A stretch of 64,000 bases of DNA, taken from the NCBI RefSeq assembly GCF_023168165.1, contig NZ_BQYJ01000002.1:310001-374000 (forward strand). Direction: 5' to 3'. This document shows, piece by piece, positions 16,949 to 26,394 of the stretch (positions are counted from its first letter, which is position 1; each line of letters starts with the position of its first letter). Both the position numbers and the translations under genes were made by a program. This DNA is from Niallia sp. NCCP-28. Lineage in GTDB: Bacteria; Bacillota; Bacilli; Bacillales; Cytobacillaceae. The notes beneath the pieces were generated by a model. That model saw only the letters and a program-made list of their open reading frames with translations. It did no database searches and had not been told where the DNA came from.

Positions 16949-17557
16949 ATGAAAAAAAAACCAATCGTTATAATTAGTATCATAACAGCAATTATTTTAC
17001 TTTGTTTTTTAGGAATATGGCTGTTGAATTTGAATAAGCCCCATTCAATTGAAGATATAGAGAAAATAGAGGCAGCTGATACCTTTTCGCAAACAGGAAA
17101 TAAAGAATATATTGTCTATTTTTGGCAGTCTACTTGCACCTATTGCAAACAGATTGAAAAAGATGTTGTTTCTTTTTATGGAAATGGAAGCATTCCTATT
17201 TTTATCGTAGATATGCAAAATTCAGCAAATGTGGATAGCTGGTATGATTGGGAAAGGCATCATAAGAAATATGATAAAGTAATTGGAAAAGTGGTAAATG
17301 GCAAAGAGGTGCTGAATAAAGGAGTAAATATTGAAGAGTACATGAATAATAAAGAGATAGCTTGGAGCATTGAATCGAATGAAAAGAACCAACTTATTGC
17401 AAAACACAATACGGCATATGGAAATACATCACCTGTTAATGCAAAGGAAATAGAAATTACAGGAACGCCTACAATGATCAAAGTGAAAAATAGGAAAGTA
17501 GACCGCTATGCAGTAGGGGTGGAGGAAACGCTTGAGCTGATGAAAAAAAATAAATAG
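16949..17557 (+). CDS. Membrane-anchored thioredoxin-like protein (CTYC)
   Basis: 202 residues. An N-terminal signal anchor (about 7-28, IVIISIITAIILLCFLGIWLL) puts the rest outside the membrane. A thioredoxin-fold segment follows with YIVYFWQSTCTYCKQIEKDV: the CxxC redox motif is CTYC. Near the C-terminus, EITGTPTMIKVKNRKVDRY supplies the cis-Pro (GTPT). A lysine-rich insertion of about 80 residues separates them, longer than in classical thioredoxin. Likely role: extracytoplasmic thiol-disulfide exchange (BdbA/bacteriocin-associated type). AAAAAGGAGAG precedes the ATG. No partner DsbB-like gene is adjacent. Confidence 0.82.
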   Translation: MKKKPIVIISIITAIILLCFLGIWLLNLNKPHSIEDIEKIEAADTFSQTGNKEYIVYFWQSTCTYCKQIEKDVVSFYGNGSIPIFIVDMQNSANVDSWYDWERHHKKYDKVIGKVVNGKEVLNKGVNIEEYMNNKEIAWSIESNEKNQLIAKHNTAYGNTSPVNAKEIEITGTPTMIKVKNRKVDRYAVGVEETLELMKKNK

Positions 17558-17801
17558 CTGGAAGAATAGGATATTTTTAGTAGAGTATTTTGTTTTGTAT
17601 CAGAGGAATATATTTAAATGGACTAGTGATGGGGGATTTCGCCACAAACATTTATATGAAAACAGCGCTCTGTATAACATTCAGGAATATTGGCTGCTTT
17701 TATTATTGCATTTTAAAATTTTTCCACCCATAATGTGAATAAAATAAGACGGAATTTCTATAAGAAATCAATCTTTTGGATATGGAGTGGGAGAGAAAAC
17801 A

Positions 17802-18770
17802 ATGGAGAGCCTGCTTTTACAGCAATTAATGGAATTAACAGAAGAAGAACAATTGATATTAGAACAGAATAGTGAAGTAAGAAAAGATATTTATACAAGC
17901 CAAACCAATTTTATTATTGAAAGCGAAAAATTTCTAAATAAAAATAGAATGATTGCAGCCCGCAAACATACGAGATTTATTGATTTTCCCAAACATAAGC
18001 ATAATTATATTGAGATTAACTATGTATTAAACGGCGAGCTGAAACAAAGGGTCGGGAATGAAAACATTATATTAAAAAAAGGAGAATTGCTATTTTTAAA
18101 TCAGCATATTGAACATGAAATTAAGGCATGCGGAAAACAGGATATTATTATTAATTTCATTATCCAGCCTCACTTTTTTGATTATATTTTTCATTATTTA
18201 AATGGAGAAAATATCATTACGGATTTTTTAATGAACAGTTTATATAACCATACACAAAATGGCCATTATCTTTATTTTTCTGTAGCAGATGTACAAGAAA
18301 TCCAGGAAATGGTGAAAAAAATATTAATAGAAGAGCTAAACCCCTCCATTTTTACTGATGCTGCCATTAAATTATACATGGGGCTGCTAATTATTGAGCT
18401 AGTCAAAAATACGGATAAAATTAGGAGCAATGAAAATTCGCCGCTGCAGCATTTTATTGTGGTGGAGTCATTAAAATATATTGAGGAGAACTTTCAATTT
18501 GGGACGCTGAATGAATTGGCTGCAATGCTAAAACAATCAAGTTCTTCCTTAAGCAAACAGATAAAAAAAGCAACGGGATATACCTTTAAAGAATTGCAGC
18601 AAGAAAAAAGGCTAAAAAAGGCAAAAGAGCTATTGCAGACAACAGATCTGCCTATCCGCATTATTGTCGAAGAAGTCGGCTATGATAATATCAGCTATTT
18701 TTATCGCATATTTAAAAAAAAGTATATTGTGACGCCTAAACAATATCGCAGAGAGGAATCAGGCGAATAG
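17802..18770 (+). CDS. AraC-family transcriptional regulator with cupin sensor
   Basis: 322 residues. The N-terminal AraC-type cupin (about 45-130; FPKHKHNYIEINYVLNGEL, then LKKGELLFLNQHIEHEI) binds a small molecule. The C-terminal double HTH (about 222-318; LNELAAMLKQSSSSLSKQIK and VGYDNISYFYRIFKKKY) is the HTH_18 domain. The first ATG at 17787 has no ribosome binding site, whereas GGGAGAG serves ATG 17802. It sits 265 bp before rhaB and ends in its own terminator. Its place beside the rhamnose genes suggests, but does not prove, a rhamnose-related activator. Confidence 0.85.
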   Translation: MESLLLQQLMELTEEEQLILEQNSEVRKDIYTSQTNFIIESEKFLNKNRMIAARKHTRFIDFPKHKHNYIEINYVLNGELKQRVGNENIILKKGELLFLNQHIEHEIKACGKQDIIINFIIQPHFFDYIFHYLNGENIITDFLMNSLYNHTQNGHYLYFSVADVQEIQEMVKKILIEELNPSIFTDAAIKLYMGLLIIELVKNTDKIRSNENSPLQHFIVVESLKYIEENFQFGTLNELAAMLKQSSSSLSKQIKKATGYTFKELQQEKRLKKAKELLQTTDLPIRIIVEEVGYDNISYFYRIFKKKYIVTPKQYRREESGE

Positions 18771-18774
18771 ACCC

Positions 18775-18827
18775 AAAAGCACCGCTAATTTTTAATGTCA
18801 TTGATTAAAAATTAGCGGTGCTTTTTT
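18775..18827 (+). terminator. Terminator after the AraC regulator
   Basis: A 22-base perfect stem, core GCACCGCTAATTTTTAAT pairing with ATTAAAAATTAGCGGTGC, with a 7-base loop and T6. Confidence 0.93.
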
Positions 18828-18996
18828 GATTAAAGTGCATGGCCAGGGGAGAAAAGGAAAATTTCCTGTTTTAACAAGGGAAAATCTGCAAGTAGCGGCC
18901 CATTTTGCTAGAAATTTATAAATAGGAAAATAAGGACAATAAAAAAGATAAATAACGTCATTTTTTTATCCGCTTCCACAAGTTAATATGAAAATA

Positions 18997-19010
18997 AGAA
19001 AACGTTTTCT
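18997..19010 (+). promoter_or_regulatory. cre site upstream of rhaB
   Basis: AGAAAACGTTTTCT is a perfect 14-bp palindrome with the CcpA core AAACGTTT, 25 bases before the rhaB start and so likely near the transcription start. It predicts glucose repression of rhamnose use. Confidence 0.65.
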
Positions 19011-19035
19011 ATAAAGCTTCAAGGAGAGGTGGAAA

Positions 19036-20457
19036 ATGAGGAAATATACACTGGCTGTAGATATTGGTGCATCCAGCGGAAGGCTGATTTTAGGTTTTTC
19101 AGAAGATGGCCATTTGCAGCTTGAAGAAATTCACCGATTCAGTAACAATATTGTCAAAAAAGGACAGCATTATTGTTGGGATGTTAATAAATTATTCGCT
19201 GAAATAAAAATAGGCATAAAAAAATGCAATGATTTAGGGATTAAACCAGAAAGCATTGGCATTGATACATGGGCAGTCGATTTTGTTCTGCTTGATGAAA
19301 ATGGAGAATTGCTGACAGAGGCAGTAGCTTATCGAGATGACAGAACAGATGGCATGATGGAGGAAGTTTTTCAAAAAATCAGCAAGGAAAGATTATATTT
19401 AGAAACAGGAATTCAATTTCAGAAGTTTAATACAATCTACCAACTATATTCTATTAAAAAGAATAATCCGGAAATTTTAGATAAAGCAAAAACATTTTTA
19501 ATGATTCCAGATTATTTTAATTACTTGTTAACTGGCAAAGCAGCAAATGAATATACAAATGCATCATCTACACAATTATTAAATGCATTTACAAAAAAAT
19601 GGGATAAAGAGTTGTTAGAGACATTAGGCATAAATGCAAGCATGTTTCAAGACATCAAATTGCCAAACACTGTATTAGGCAATTTGAGAGAGGAGCTTGT
19701 AGAGGAATTTGGATTTGATATGAAAGTAGTCACGCCAGCAACTCATGATACAGGATCTGCTGTGATATCTATTCCAGAGCTTAACGAAACTATCTATATC
19801 AGCTCAGGAACATGGTCATTGATTGGAGTGGAGAACAGATTTCCAATCTGCATTAATAAGGCATTGGACTATAACTTTACAAATGAAGGAGGAATAGACT
19901 ATCGCTACCGCTTCTTAAAAAATATTATGGGTCTTTGGATGATTCAAGAAGTAAAACGGAATTATGATAATCACTATTCATTTGCACAATTTGTTGACTT
20001 GGCAAGGGAAGCAAAGGATTTCAATTCAATTGTGGATGTCAATGATAACCGTTTCTTAAAGCCGGAAAACATGATAGAAGAAATACAAAAATACTGTGCC
20101 GAAACTAATCAAACTATACCAACTGCCCCAGGCGAAGTGGCAAAATGTGTCTACAGTAGTTTAGTAGACAGCTATATAAAAGCGATTAGTGAAATAGAAG
20201 AAATTTTCGAAAAAACATTTCCTAGCATCAACATTATTGGTGGAGGCTGCCAAAATGAAATGCTGAATCAATTAATTGCAGATGCTACGAAAAAGTGTGT
20301 ATATGCAGGTCCTATTGAAGCAACGGCAATCGGCAATATTGTTTCCCAACTTATCGCGTTGGGAGAAATAAAAGATATATTGGAAGCTAGAAACATTATA
20401 AAAAATTCATTCGAAGTAGAAAAATACGAAGCAAAAGAAAATGAACCAGTTAAATAA
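19036..20457 (+). CDS. rhaB: L-rhamnulokinase
   Basis: FGGY-family kinase phosphorylating L-rhamnulose at O1. The 473 residues are typical. The first ATPase motif is [14 protein letters not shown]; the substrate region has [16 protein letters not shown] and [19 protein letters not shown] and [13 protein letters not shown] are RhaB hallmarks; [19 protein letters not shown] is the adenosine motif. AAGGAGAGG lies before the ATG. It is first in a rhaB-rhaA operon behind a cre site, with 16 bp between the genes. Confident. Confidence 0.95.
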   Translation: MRKYTLAVDIGASSGRLILGFSEDGHLQLEEIHRFSNNIVKKGQHYCWDVNKLFAEIKIGIKKCNDLGIKPESIGIDTWAVDFVLLDENGELLTEAVAYRDDRTDGMMEEVFQKISKERLYLETGIQFQKFNTIYQLYSIKKNNPEILDKAKTFLMIPDYFNYLLTGKAANEYTNASSTQLLNAFTKKWDKELLETLGINASMFQDIKLPNTVLGNLREELVEEFGFDMKVVTPATHDTGSAVISIPELNETIYISSGTWSLIGVENRFPICINKALDYNFTNEGGIDYRYRFLKNIMGLWMIQEVKRNYDNHYSFAQFVDLAREAKDFNSIVDVNDNRFLKPENMIEEIQKYCAETNQTIPTAPGEVAKCVYSSLVDSYIKAISEIEEIFEKTFPSINIIGGGCQNEMLNQLIADATKKCVYAGPIEATAIGNIVSQLIALGEIKDILEARNIIKNSFEVEKYEAKENEPVK

Positions 20458-20473
20458 AAGGAGCGTGCCAAAT

Positions 20474-21766
20474 ATGAGTATAAAAGAAAATTATGGATTA
20501 GCAAAAAAACAATATGAACAATGGGGAGTGAATGTAGAAGAGGCACTAGAAAAATTAAAGAATATCCCTATTTCTATCCATTGTTGGCAAGGTGACGATA
20601 TTGCAGGTTTTGAAGTAAATCAAAGTGAGCTTTCTGGCGGCATTGATGTAACAGGAAATTATCCTGGCAAAGCAACCAATCCACAAGAACTAAGAAGCGA
20701 TTTAGAGAAAGCGCTATCATTGATTCCAGGCAAACATCGAATAAATCTGCATGCCATTTATGCAGAAACAAATGGGAAAGTAGTAGAAAGAGATGAATTA
20801 GAACCAAAACATTTTGAGAACTGGGTAAATTGGGCAAAGGAAAATGGTTTAGGTCTAGATTTCAATCCAACATTATTTTCACATGAGAAAGCATCAGAAG
20901 GTTTAACATTAACACACCCAAATGAAGAAATTCGTGAATTCTGGATTCAGCATTGCATTGCCAGCAGAAAGATTGGCGAATATTTTGGCAAAGAATTAGG
21001 AACACCAGCATTAACAAATATTTGGATTCCAGATGGCTATAAAGATATTCCAAGTGACCGTCTAACTCCGAGAAAACGTTTAAAAGAATCATTGGATAAA
21101 ATTTTTGCTGTGGAAACAGATGAACAATATAATTTAGATGCGGTTGAGAGTAAGGTGTTTGGAATTGGTTCAGAATCTTATGTTGTAGGATCCCATGAAT
21201 TTTATATGGGGTATGCGCTGAAAAATAATAAACTGTGTCTGTTGGATACTGGACATTATCATCCAACAGAAACCGTTTCTAATAAGATTTCTTCTATGCT
21301 GCTGTTTTCTGATAAATTAGCATTGCATGTTTCTCGTCCTGTGCGATGGGATTCTGATCATGTTGTTATTTTAGATGACGAGCTAAAAGAAATCGGTATG
21401 GAAATTGTCCGCAATGATGCATTGAATAAAGTAATTATTGGACTAGACTTTTTTGACGCAAGCATCAACCGTGTTGCTGCATGGACAATTGGAACAAGAA
21501 ATATGATTAAATCGCTATTAAATGCATTATTGCTTCCACACGATAAATTAAAGCAGCTTCAAGAAGAAGGGAACTTCACTGATCGTTTAGCATTAATGGA
21601 AGAGTTTAAAACATATCCATTTGGTGCAATTTGGGATTACTATTGTGAACAAATGAATGTACCTGTACGTGAAACATGGCTGACTGAAGTGAAAAAATAT
21701 GAAGAAGATATTCTTTCTAAAAGAACAAGCAAAACAGATGACAGCATGCCTGTTAATGCAGGATAA
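20474..21766 (+). CDS. rhaA: L-rhamnose isomerase
   Basis: 430-residue Mn-dependent TIM-barrel isomerase, L-rhamnose to L-rhamnulose. Motifs are [17 protein letters not shown] near the N-terminus, [41 protein letters not shown] with metal ligands, and [15 protein letters not shown]. An 11-codon upstream extension into rhaB is rejected because AAAGGAG (20457-20463) serves ATG 20474. It is co-transcribed with rhaB; a terminator follows. Confidence 0.96.
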   Translation: MSIKENYGLAKKQYEQWGVNVEEALEKLKNIPISIHCWQGDDIAGFEVNQSELSGGIDVTGNYPGKATNPQELRSDLEKALSLIPGKHRINLHAIYAETNGKVVERDELEPKHFENWVNWAKENGLGLDFNPTLFSHEKASEGLTLTHPNEEIREFWIQHCIASRKIGEYFGKELGTPALTNIWIPDGYKDIPSDRLTPRKRLKESLDKIFAVETDEQYNLDAVESKVFGIGSESYVVGSHEFYMGYALKNNKLCLLDTGHYHPTETVSNKISSMLLFSDKLALHVSRPVRWDSDHVVILDDELKEIGMEIVRNDALNKVIIGLDFFDASINRVAAWTIGTRNMIKSLLNALLLPHDKLKQLQEEGNFTDRLALMEEFKTYPFGAIWDYYCEQMNVPVRETWLTEVKKYEEDILSKRTSKTDDSMPVNAG

Positions 21767-21774
21767 TGAATAGT

Positions 21775-21816
21775 AAAAAAAGGCGAAAGTCCAAAAACGG
21801 ATCTTTCGCCTTTTTT
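21775..21816 (+). terminator. Terminator after rhaBA
   Basis: AAAAAAGGCGAAAG pairs with CTTTCGCCTTTTTT, with a partly paired 13-base loop. Confidence 0.9.
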
Positions 21817-21959
21817 AGTTTTATTAAGATTTATGCTGTATCTGCAAATAAATTAAAGATAAACCAAAAACAAACGAAGCTTTTATACGGAAAAGAATAA
21901 AAATATGATATAGTAAAAAGTAAATATAAAGAAAAAGATAATAGAAAGGGCGACTTTAG

Positions 21960-22724
21960 GTGCTTGTAGCAGAACGGCGAAGAAAAATTGTTGAATTAGT
22001 AAATGAAAGGTTAAGCATTCGTGTTACTGAATTAAGTGAAATTTTTTCAGTAACAGAAGAAACAATAAGAAGAGATTTAGAAAAGCTGGAACAAGATCAG
22101 CTATTAAAAAGAAGTCATGGCGGAGCTGTCAGCTTAGACAAAGAACCAACTGAAATACCGTATATGGTAAGAGAGGTTACAAACGCAGCAGAAAAACGAG
22201 CGATTGCTATGGAAGCGGTTAAAACTATTCAGGCAGGGGAACAAATTGTATTAGACGGCAGCACAACAGCATGGTATATGGCAGCAGAATTGCCTAATAT
22301 GCCTTTAACTGTGATAACTAATTCCATAAAAGTAGCATTAGAATTAAGCAAAAAAGACCAAATTAAAGTAATTTCAACAGGCGGCATGTTAGTATCAAAT
22401 TCTTTATCTTTTGTTGGTCCACTTGCAGAACGCTCCTTAGAAAAATATCATGTAAATAAATTATTTTTGTCTTGCAAAGGTGTGGACTTATCTGGCGGTT
22501 TAAGTGATGCCAATGAATGGCAGGCATTATTGAAAAAACAGATGATGAACATTGCTTCTTCTGTTATATTATTAGTGGATTCTTCGAAATTTGGAGCGAG
22601 AACATTTGCCCATATTGCAGAATTAAAGGATATTGATCAAATTATTACGGATACAAATATACCCGCAGCATATAAAACTTATTTTGATGAAAAAGAATTG
22701 GATATGAAGCTAGTGCAAATATAA
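21960..22724 (+). CDS. rhaR: DeoR-family repressor of rhamnose catabolism
   Basis: 254 residues starting at GTG (AAGGG upstream). The DeoR N-terminal HTH reads IRVTELSEIFSVTEETIRRD, then LLKRSHGGAV; the C-terminal DeoRC sugar-phosphate sensor carries LDGSTTAWYMAAELP, VITNSIKVALELS, KLFLSCKGVDLSGGLSD and LLVDSSKFG. The N-terminus (MLVAERRRKIVELVNER) matches my memory of B. subtilis RhaR/YulB, whose inducer is rhamnulose-1-P. It sits between rhaBA and rhaD. Candidate operators are the A/T-run blocks upstream of rhaD and rhaEW. Confidence 0.9.
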   Translation: MLVAERRRKIVELVNERLSIRVTELSEIFSVTEETIRRDLEKLEQDQLLKRSHGGAVSLDKEPTEIPYMVREVTNAAEKRAIAMEAVKTIQAGEQIVLDGSTTAWYMAAELPNMPLTVITNSIKVALELSKKDQIKVISTGGMLVSNSLSFVGPLAERSLEKYHVNKLFLSCKGVDLSGGLSDANEWQALLKKQMMNIASSVILLVDSSKFGARTFAHIAELKDIDQIITDTNIPAAYKTYFDEKELDMKLVQI

Positions 22725-22738
22725 AATCATTTCATAGT

Positions 22739-22791
22739 AAACTGCTTCTAATTGTTAGATGAAAAAAGCTAACAATTAGAAGCAGTTTTTT
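22739..22791 (+). terminator. Terminator after rhaR
   Basis: A 20-base perfect stem, core ACTGCTTCTAATTGTTAG pairing with CTAACAATTAGAAGCAGT, with a 10-base loop and T6. Confidence 0.93.
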
Positions 22792-22978
22792 ATATGGATA
22801 AACTTATCAATTTTTAATGGACTTTTGCTTTCACCTAAGGGATGAAGAAACGATCAGCAGGGATGGGAAAAATTTCTGCTGATGGAAGTTTTACTTTATT
22901 GCTTAATATAAACAAAACAAATCAAATTATAAAAGACAAAAAAAGTTCATAAACTTATCTGTTTTTATTTGTTTTATG

Positions 22979-23007
22979 TTGATTTATTTTTGTTTTGGTC
23001 TTATTAT
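22979..23007 (+). promoter_or_regulatory. Probable sigma-A promoter of rhaD
   Basis: TTGATT (22979-22984), 17-base spacer, TATTAT (23002-23007). It is flanked by repeated T-run blocks (TTTTTATTTGTTTTATG, TTATTTTTGTTTTGG) that could be RhaR half-sites. Upstream, ATCAGCAG (22853) and CTGCTGAT (22876) form an 8-bp inverted repeat. Confidence 0.5.
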
Positions 23008-23077
23008 AAAAGTATAAACAAAATAATATCCAGCAGATTTATAAAAAAATAGATAAAAACAAAAGGGAGAGTTAAAA

Positions 23078-23914
23078 ATGATTACTGCCATTCAAAAAGA
23101 AAATATTTTAGAAGCGCCATTTGTAAAAGAAATGCGTGAAGCAACATTTAATCTGTGGAAATTAGGATGGGATGAAAGGAATGGAGGAAATATTAGCTAT
23201 TTGCTGCAGGAAGAAGAAGTTTCTAGATATTTAGATGTAAATCAAGTTAAACGCACACTTCCACTGCAATTTCCTGTAGCAGAGTTGGCAAATAAATATT
23301 TTATTGTGACAGGTTCAGGAAAATATTTCAAAAATGTCAAAGGAGATCCGAAAAATACGTTAGGAATTGTAAAAGTGGATGAAAGTGGAAATAACATTTA
23401 TGTTCTTTGGGGATTTGAAGATGGATCCAATCCTACAAGTGAGCTGCCATCTCATTTTATGAGCCATATTGCGAGATTAAAAGTAGATGCAAATCACCGC
23501 ATCATTATGCATAACCATGCCACCAATATTATTGCCATGACATTTATGCATGATTTAGATGAAGCAAGCTTTACAAAAACGTTATGGCAAATGTGCACGG
23601 AATGTATTGTAGTTTTCCCAGACGCAATTGGAATTCTTCCTTGGATGGTTCCAGGTACAGAGGCAATCGGCCAGAAGACAGCGGACAAAATGAAGGCGCA
23701 CCGTTTAGTATTATGGCCGCATCATGGTATATTTGGCGCTGGAACAACAATGGACGAAACGTTTGGTTTAATTGAAACAGCAGAAAAGGCAGCGCAAATT
23801 TACACAATTATAGGAGACTCATCTAAAATTAAGCAAACCATTTCTGATAAAGAGTTGGATGCATTGGCAAAGGCTTTTCATGTAGAGCCAAAAGCGGGAA
23901 TCTTAACTATTTAA
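23078..23914 (+). CDS. rhaD: L-rhamnulose-1-phosphate aldolase (E. coli type)
   Basis: 278-residue zinc-dependent class II aldolase giving DHAP and L-lactaldehyde, the length of enterobacterial RhaD (274). Motifs are [49 protein letters not shown] with zinc His residues, and [21 protein letters not shown] precedes the ATG. It pairs with a lactaldehyde reductase gene 82 bp downstream. It duplicates the aldolase activity of the RhaEW fusion at 11874, but the lactaldehyde takes the reductive route to propanediol. Confidence 0.95.
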   Translation: MITAIQKENILEAPFVKEMREATFNLWKLGWDERNGGNISYLLQEEEVSRYLDVNQVKRTLPLQFPVAELANKYFIVTGSGKYFKNVKGDPKNTLGIVKVDESGNNIYVLWGFEDGSNPTSELPSHFMSHIARLKVDANHRIIMHNHATNIIAMTFMHDLDEASFTKTLWQMCTECIVVFPDAIGILPWMVPGTEAIGQKTADKMKAHRLVLWPHHGIFGAGTTMDETFGLIETAEKAAQIYTIIGDSSKIKQTISDKELDALAKAFHVEPKAGILTI

Positions 23915-23996
23915 TAAAGTGGTGGGGCAGTATTGCCCTTCATTTTATTAAATAAATATGTGAAATGATGAACAATATATTCAGGGAGGAATAACA

Positions 23997-25148
23997 ATGA
24001 GTTCACATGTATTTTATGTTCCAAGCACTAATTTAATGGGAGCTGGCTGTTTGGCAGATGTGGGCCCGCATATTCAAGAGTTAGGATTTAAGAAGGCACT
24101 TTTAGTGACTGATAAATTTTTAAATTCAAATGGCATTGCAGACAAAGTAAAGAATGTGCTTGAAATAAGCAATGTAGAATATGCAGTCTATGATGAAGTG
24201 CAGCCAAATCCGACAACAGTAAATGTTCACAATGGAGTTTTAGCATATAAAGAGAATGAATGCGACTTTATTGTATCTGTTGGTGGAGGCTCACCGCAGG
24301 ATACTGCAAAAGCAATCGGTTTGGTAGTGACAAATGGAGGACATATAAAGGGTTATGAAGGAGTCGGAAAAACAAAAAATAAATCGGTGCCAATTGTAGC
24401 AGTTAACACAACAGCAGGAACTTCTAGTGAATTTACTATAAACTATGTTATTACTGATGAAGAAAGACAAGTAAAAATGGTAATGGTAGATAAAAATAGT
24501 TTAGTTGCCATCTCTGTGAATGATCCTGAACTTATGATAAATAAACCTGCTGCCTTAACAGCGGCTACAGGAGTGGATGCCTTAACACATGCGATAGAAG
24601 CAATTGTTACACCTGGAGCTTATTCAGTAACAGATGCGACTGCACTAGCAGCGGTAAAGATAATATTTGAATACCTTCCCCGTGCAGTAAAAGATGGCCA
24701 TGACATAGAAGCAAGAGAACAGATGACTTATGTAATGTTTTTAGCTGGAATTGCCTTTAATAATGCAGGATTAGGTTTTGTTCATGCAATGGCCCATCAA
24801 TTAGGAGGAGTATATGATTTGCCTCATGGTGTTTGCAATGCGATGCTTCTGCCGATTGTAGAAAGAGAGAATGCTAAGCGTGATCCGAAAAAATTCTCTG
24901 CTATCGCAAAGGCTATTGGGTTAAATATAGAAGGGAAAACAGACGAAGAGTGTGCAGAAGAAGTAGTTGAAGCGATTAAAGAATTATGTAAGACAGTTGG
25001 CATTCCTAGTAAATTGTCTGAACTAGGAGTAAATGAAGTAGATTTGGATAAACTTGCTGATTTTGCATTAAAAGATGCATGCGCTTTAGGAAATCCATAT
25101 GAGCCTACGAAAGAAGAAGTGATAGAAATGTATAAGGAAATACTGTAA
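23997..25148 (+). CDS. fucO: Iron-containing alcohol dehydrogenase, probable lactaldehyde reductase
   Basis: 383-residue group III Fe-dependent dehydrogenase. Motifs are FIVSVGGGSPQDTAKAIG (NAD site), AVNTTAGTSSEFT, ATGVDALTHAIEAIVTPGAY, and the iron-binding GLGFVHAMAHQLGGVYDLPH with its His ligands, continued by GVCNAMLLP. The family includes FucO and ethanol dehydrogenases, so the substrate is inferred: coupling with rhaD implies reduction of L-lactaldehyde to 1,2-propanediol. GGGAGGA ribosome binding site. No propanediol-utilisation genes are in the window, so the diol is presumably excreted. Confidence 0.85.
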   Translation: MSSHVFYVPSTNLMGAGCLADVGPHIQELGFKKALLVTDKFLNSNGIADKVKNVLEISNVEYAVYDEVQPNPTTVNVHNGVLAYKENECDFIVSVGGGSPQDTAKAIGLVVTNGGHIKGYEGVGKTKNKSVPIVAVNTTAGTSSEFTINYVITDEERQVKMVMVDKNSLVAISVNDPELMINKPAALTAATGVDALTHAIEAIVTPGAYSVTDATALAAVKIIFEYLPRAVKDGHDIEAREQMTYVMFLAGIAFNNAGLGFVHAMAHQLGGVYDLPHGVCNAMLLPIVERENAKRDPKKFSAIAKAIGLNIEGKTDEECAEEVVEAIKELCKTVGIPSKLSELGVNEVDLDKLADFALKDACALGNPYEPTKEEVIEMYKEIL

Positions 25149-25222
25149 TTTTAATAGATTGATGGGCTGTCGATAAACACCGCTTTCTTCGTTGCTCAGC
25201 ATTCTTGCTGTCTGCACTCTGT

Positions 25223-25252
25223 AGAGAGGATTTAATCCTCTCTTATTTGCTT
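25223..25252 (+). terminator. Probable terminator after rhaD-fucO
   Basis: AGAGAGGAT-TTA-ATCCTCTCT forms a 9-bp stem with a tight loop, followed by the moderately T-rich TATTTGCTTTTG. Confidence 0.55.
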
Positions 25253-25356
25253 TTGTTTGAAAAAAAAGAGAAGTGCGGGAAAATAAAAAAAAACAAAAGC
25301 TATTTTTTTGTACTTGTTTTTTATATATAATAAAAGAAAAAGATTAGGTGAGATTA

Positions 25357-26394
25357 ATGCCCTATAAAATAATGATTATTTTGTCGCTCTTATTTTTTGT
25401 AAGCGGATGCAACGGTAGCCTCAAACAAAATTATGAAGTTATTTATAAAAGTGAGGGAAAGCAAACTGAGCAATCGGATAAAAAAGAAACAGAAAAATAT
25501 ACTATTGCAGTTATCCCGAAAGTAAGCGGCATCCCCTATTTTAATGCAGTAGAAGCAGGAGCAATGGAGGCAGGAGAAGACTTAAACGTCCATGTCTTCT
25601 ATTCAGGCCCATTAATAGCAGATTGGAAGCAGCAAGAAAAAATAATAGCCGATTATATTGAGCAAGGTGTAGATGCCATCGCTTTATCAGCAAACGACCC
25701 TGAAAAGTTGGGCAATGTATTAAAACAAGCGAAAGCAAAAGGAATAAAAGTGTTTACATGGGATTCAGATACAAATCCATTATATAGACAGTACTTTGTA
25801 AATAGTGTAGATCCAGAAATTTTAGGAAGACATGTAATGGACACACTCTCATTAAGAATGAATGAAAAAGGAGAATACGCCATTATAACTGGCACTGATA
25901 ATGCAGCAACATTAAAAGAGTGGATAAAATGGATGATTATACAGCAAAAAGAAAATTATCCAAATATGAAATTATTAGAAATTGCAGAATCAAACGATGA
26001 TCCACAAAAAGCATATATGATTACAAAAAAAATAATGAAGAAATATCCAAATATAAAAGGGATTATCGGCAGTTCCTCTGTAGGACCTCCTGCCGCAGCG
26101 CAAGCGATTATAGATGCCAAGAAAGTAGGAGAAATTTATGTTGTCGGATTATCCAGCCCCAATCTTTTAAGAAGTTATATTCAAAACGGAACCATTGAAG
26201 TCGGTACACTTTGGAGTCCCAAAAAGCTTGGATATTTAACTGTTGCCATTGCAAAAGAAATTTTGCTTGGAAATAAATTGTCTGATAATATGTCGATTTC
26301 TAATGTTGGTGTTATTCGATTGAAGGGAGACAGCATCATTATGGATCAACCGATTGATTTTACAAAGGAGAACATCAATCAATATGATTTCTAA
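25357..26394 (+). CDS. Sugar-binding lipoprotein (PBP-like sensor partner)
   Basis: 345 residues. A lipoprotein signal (hydrophobic core IMIILSLLFFVSGC, lipobox VSGC) anchors it outside the membrane. A type I periplasmic-binding domain follows (YTIAVIPKVSGIPYFNAVEA, then IADYIEQGVDAIALSANDPE, GIKVFTWDSDTNPLYRQYFV). No ABC ATPase or permease is adjacent; instead a histidine kinase and response regulator overlap it, so it is more likely a ligand-presenting sensor component, as XylFII is for LytS/YesN in clostridia. Rhamnose as ligand is inferred from the neighbours. ATG 25357 has AGGTGA 5 bases upstream; the GTG at 25348 is rejected. Confidence 0.85.
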   Translation: MPYKIMIILSLLFFVSGCNGSLKQNYEVIYKSEGKQTEQSDKKETEKYTIAVIPKVSGIPYFNAVEAGAMEAGEDLNVHVFYSGPLIADWKQQEKIIADYIEQGVDAIALSANDPEKLGNVLKQAKAKGIKVFTWDSDTNPLYRQYFVNSVDPEILGRHVMDTLSLRMNEKGEYAIITGTDNAATLKEWIKWMIIQQKENYPNMKLLEIAESNDDPQKAYMITKKIMKKYPNIKGIIGSSSVGPPAAAQAIIDAKKVGEIYVVGLSSPNLLRSYIQNGTIEVGTLWSPKKLGYLTVAIAKEILLGNKLSDNMSISNVGVIRLKGDSIIMDQPIDFTKENINQYDF

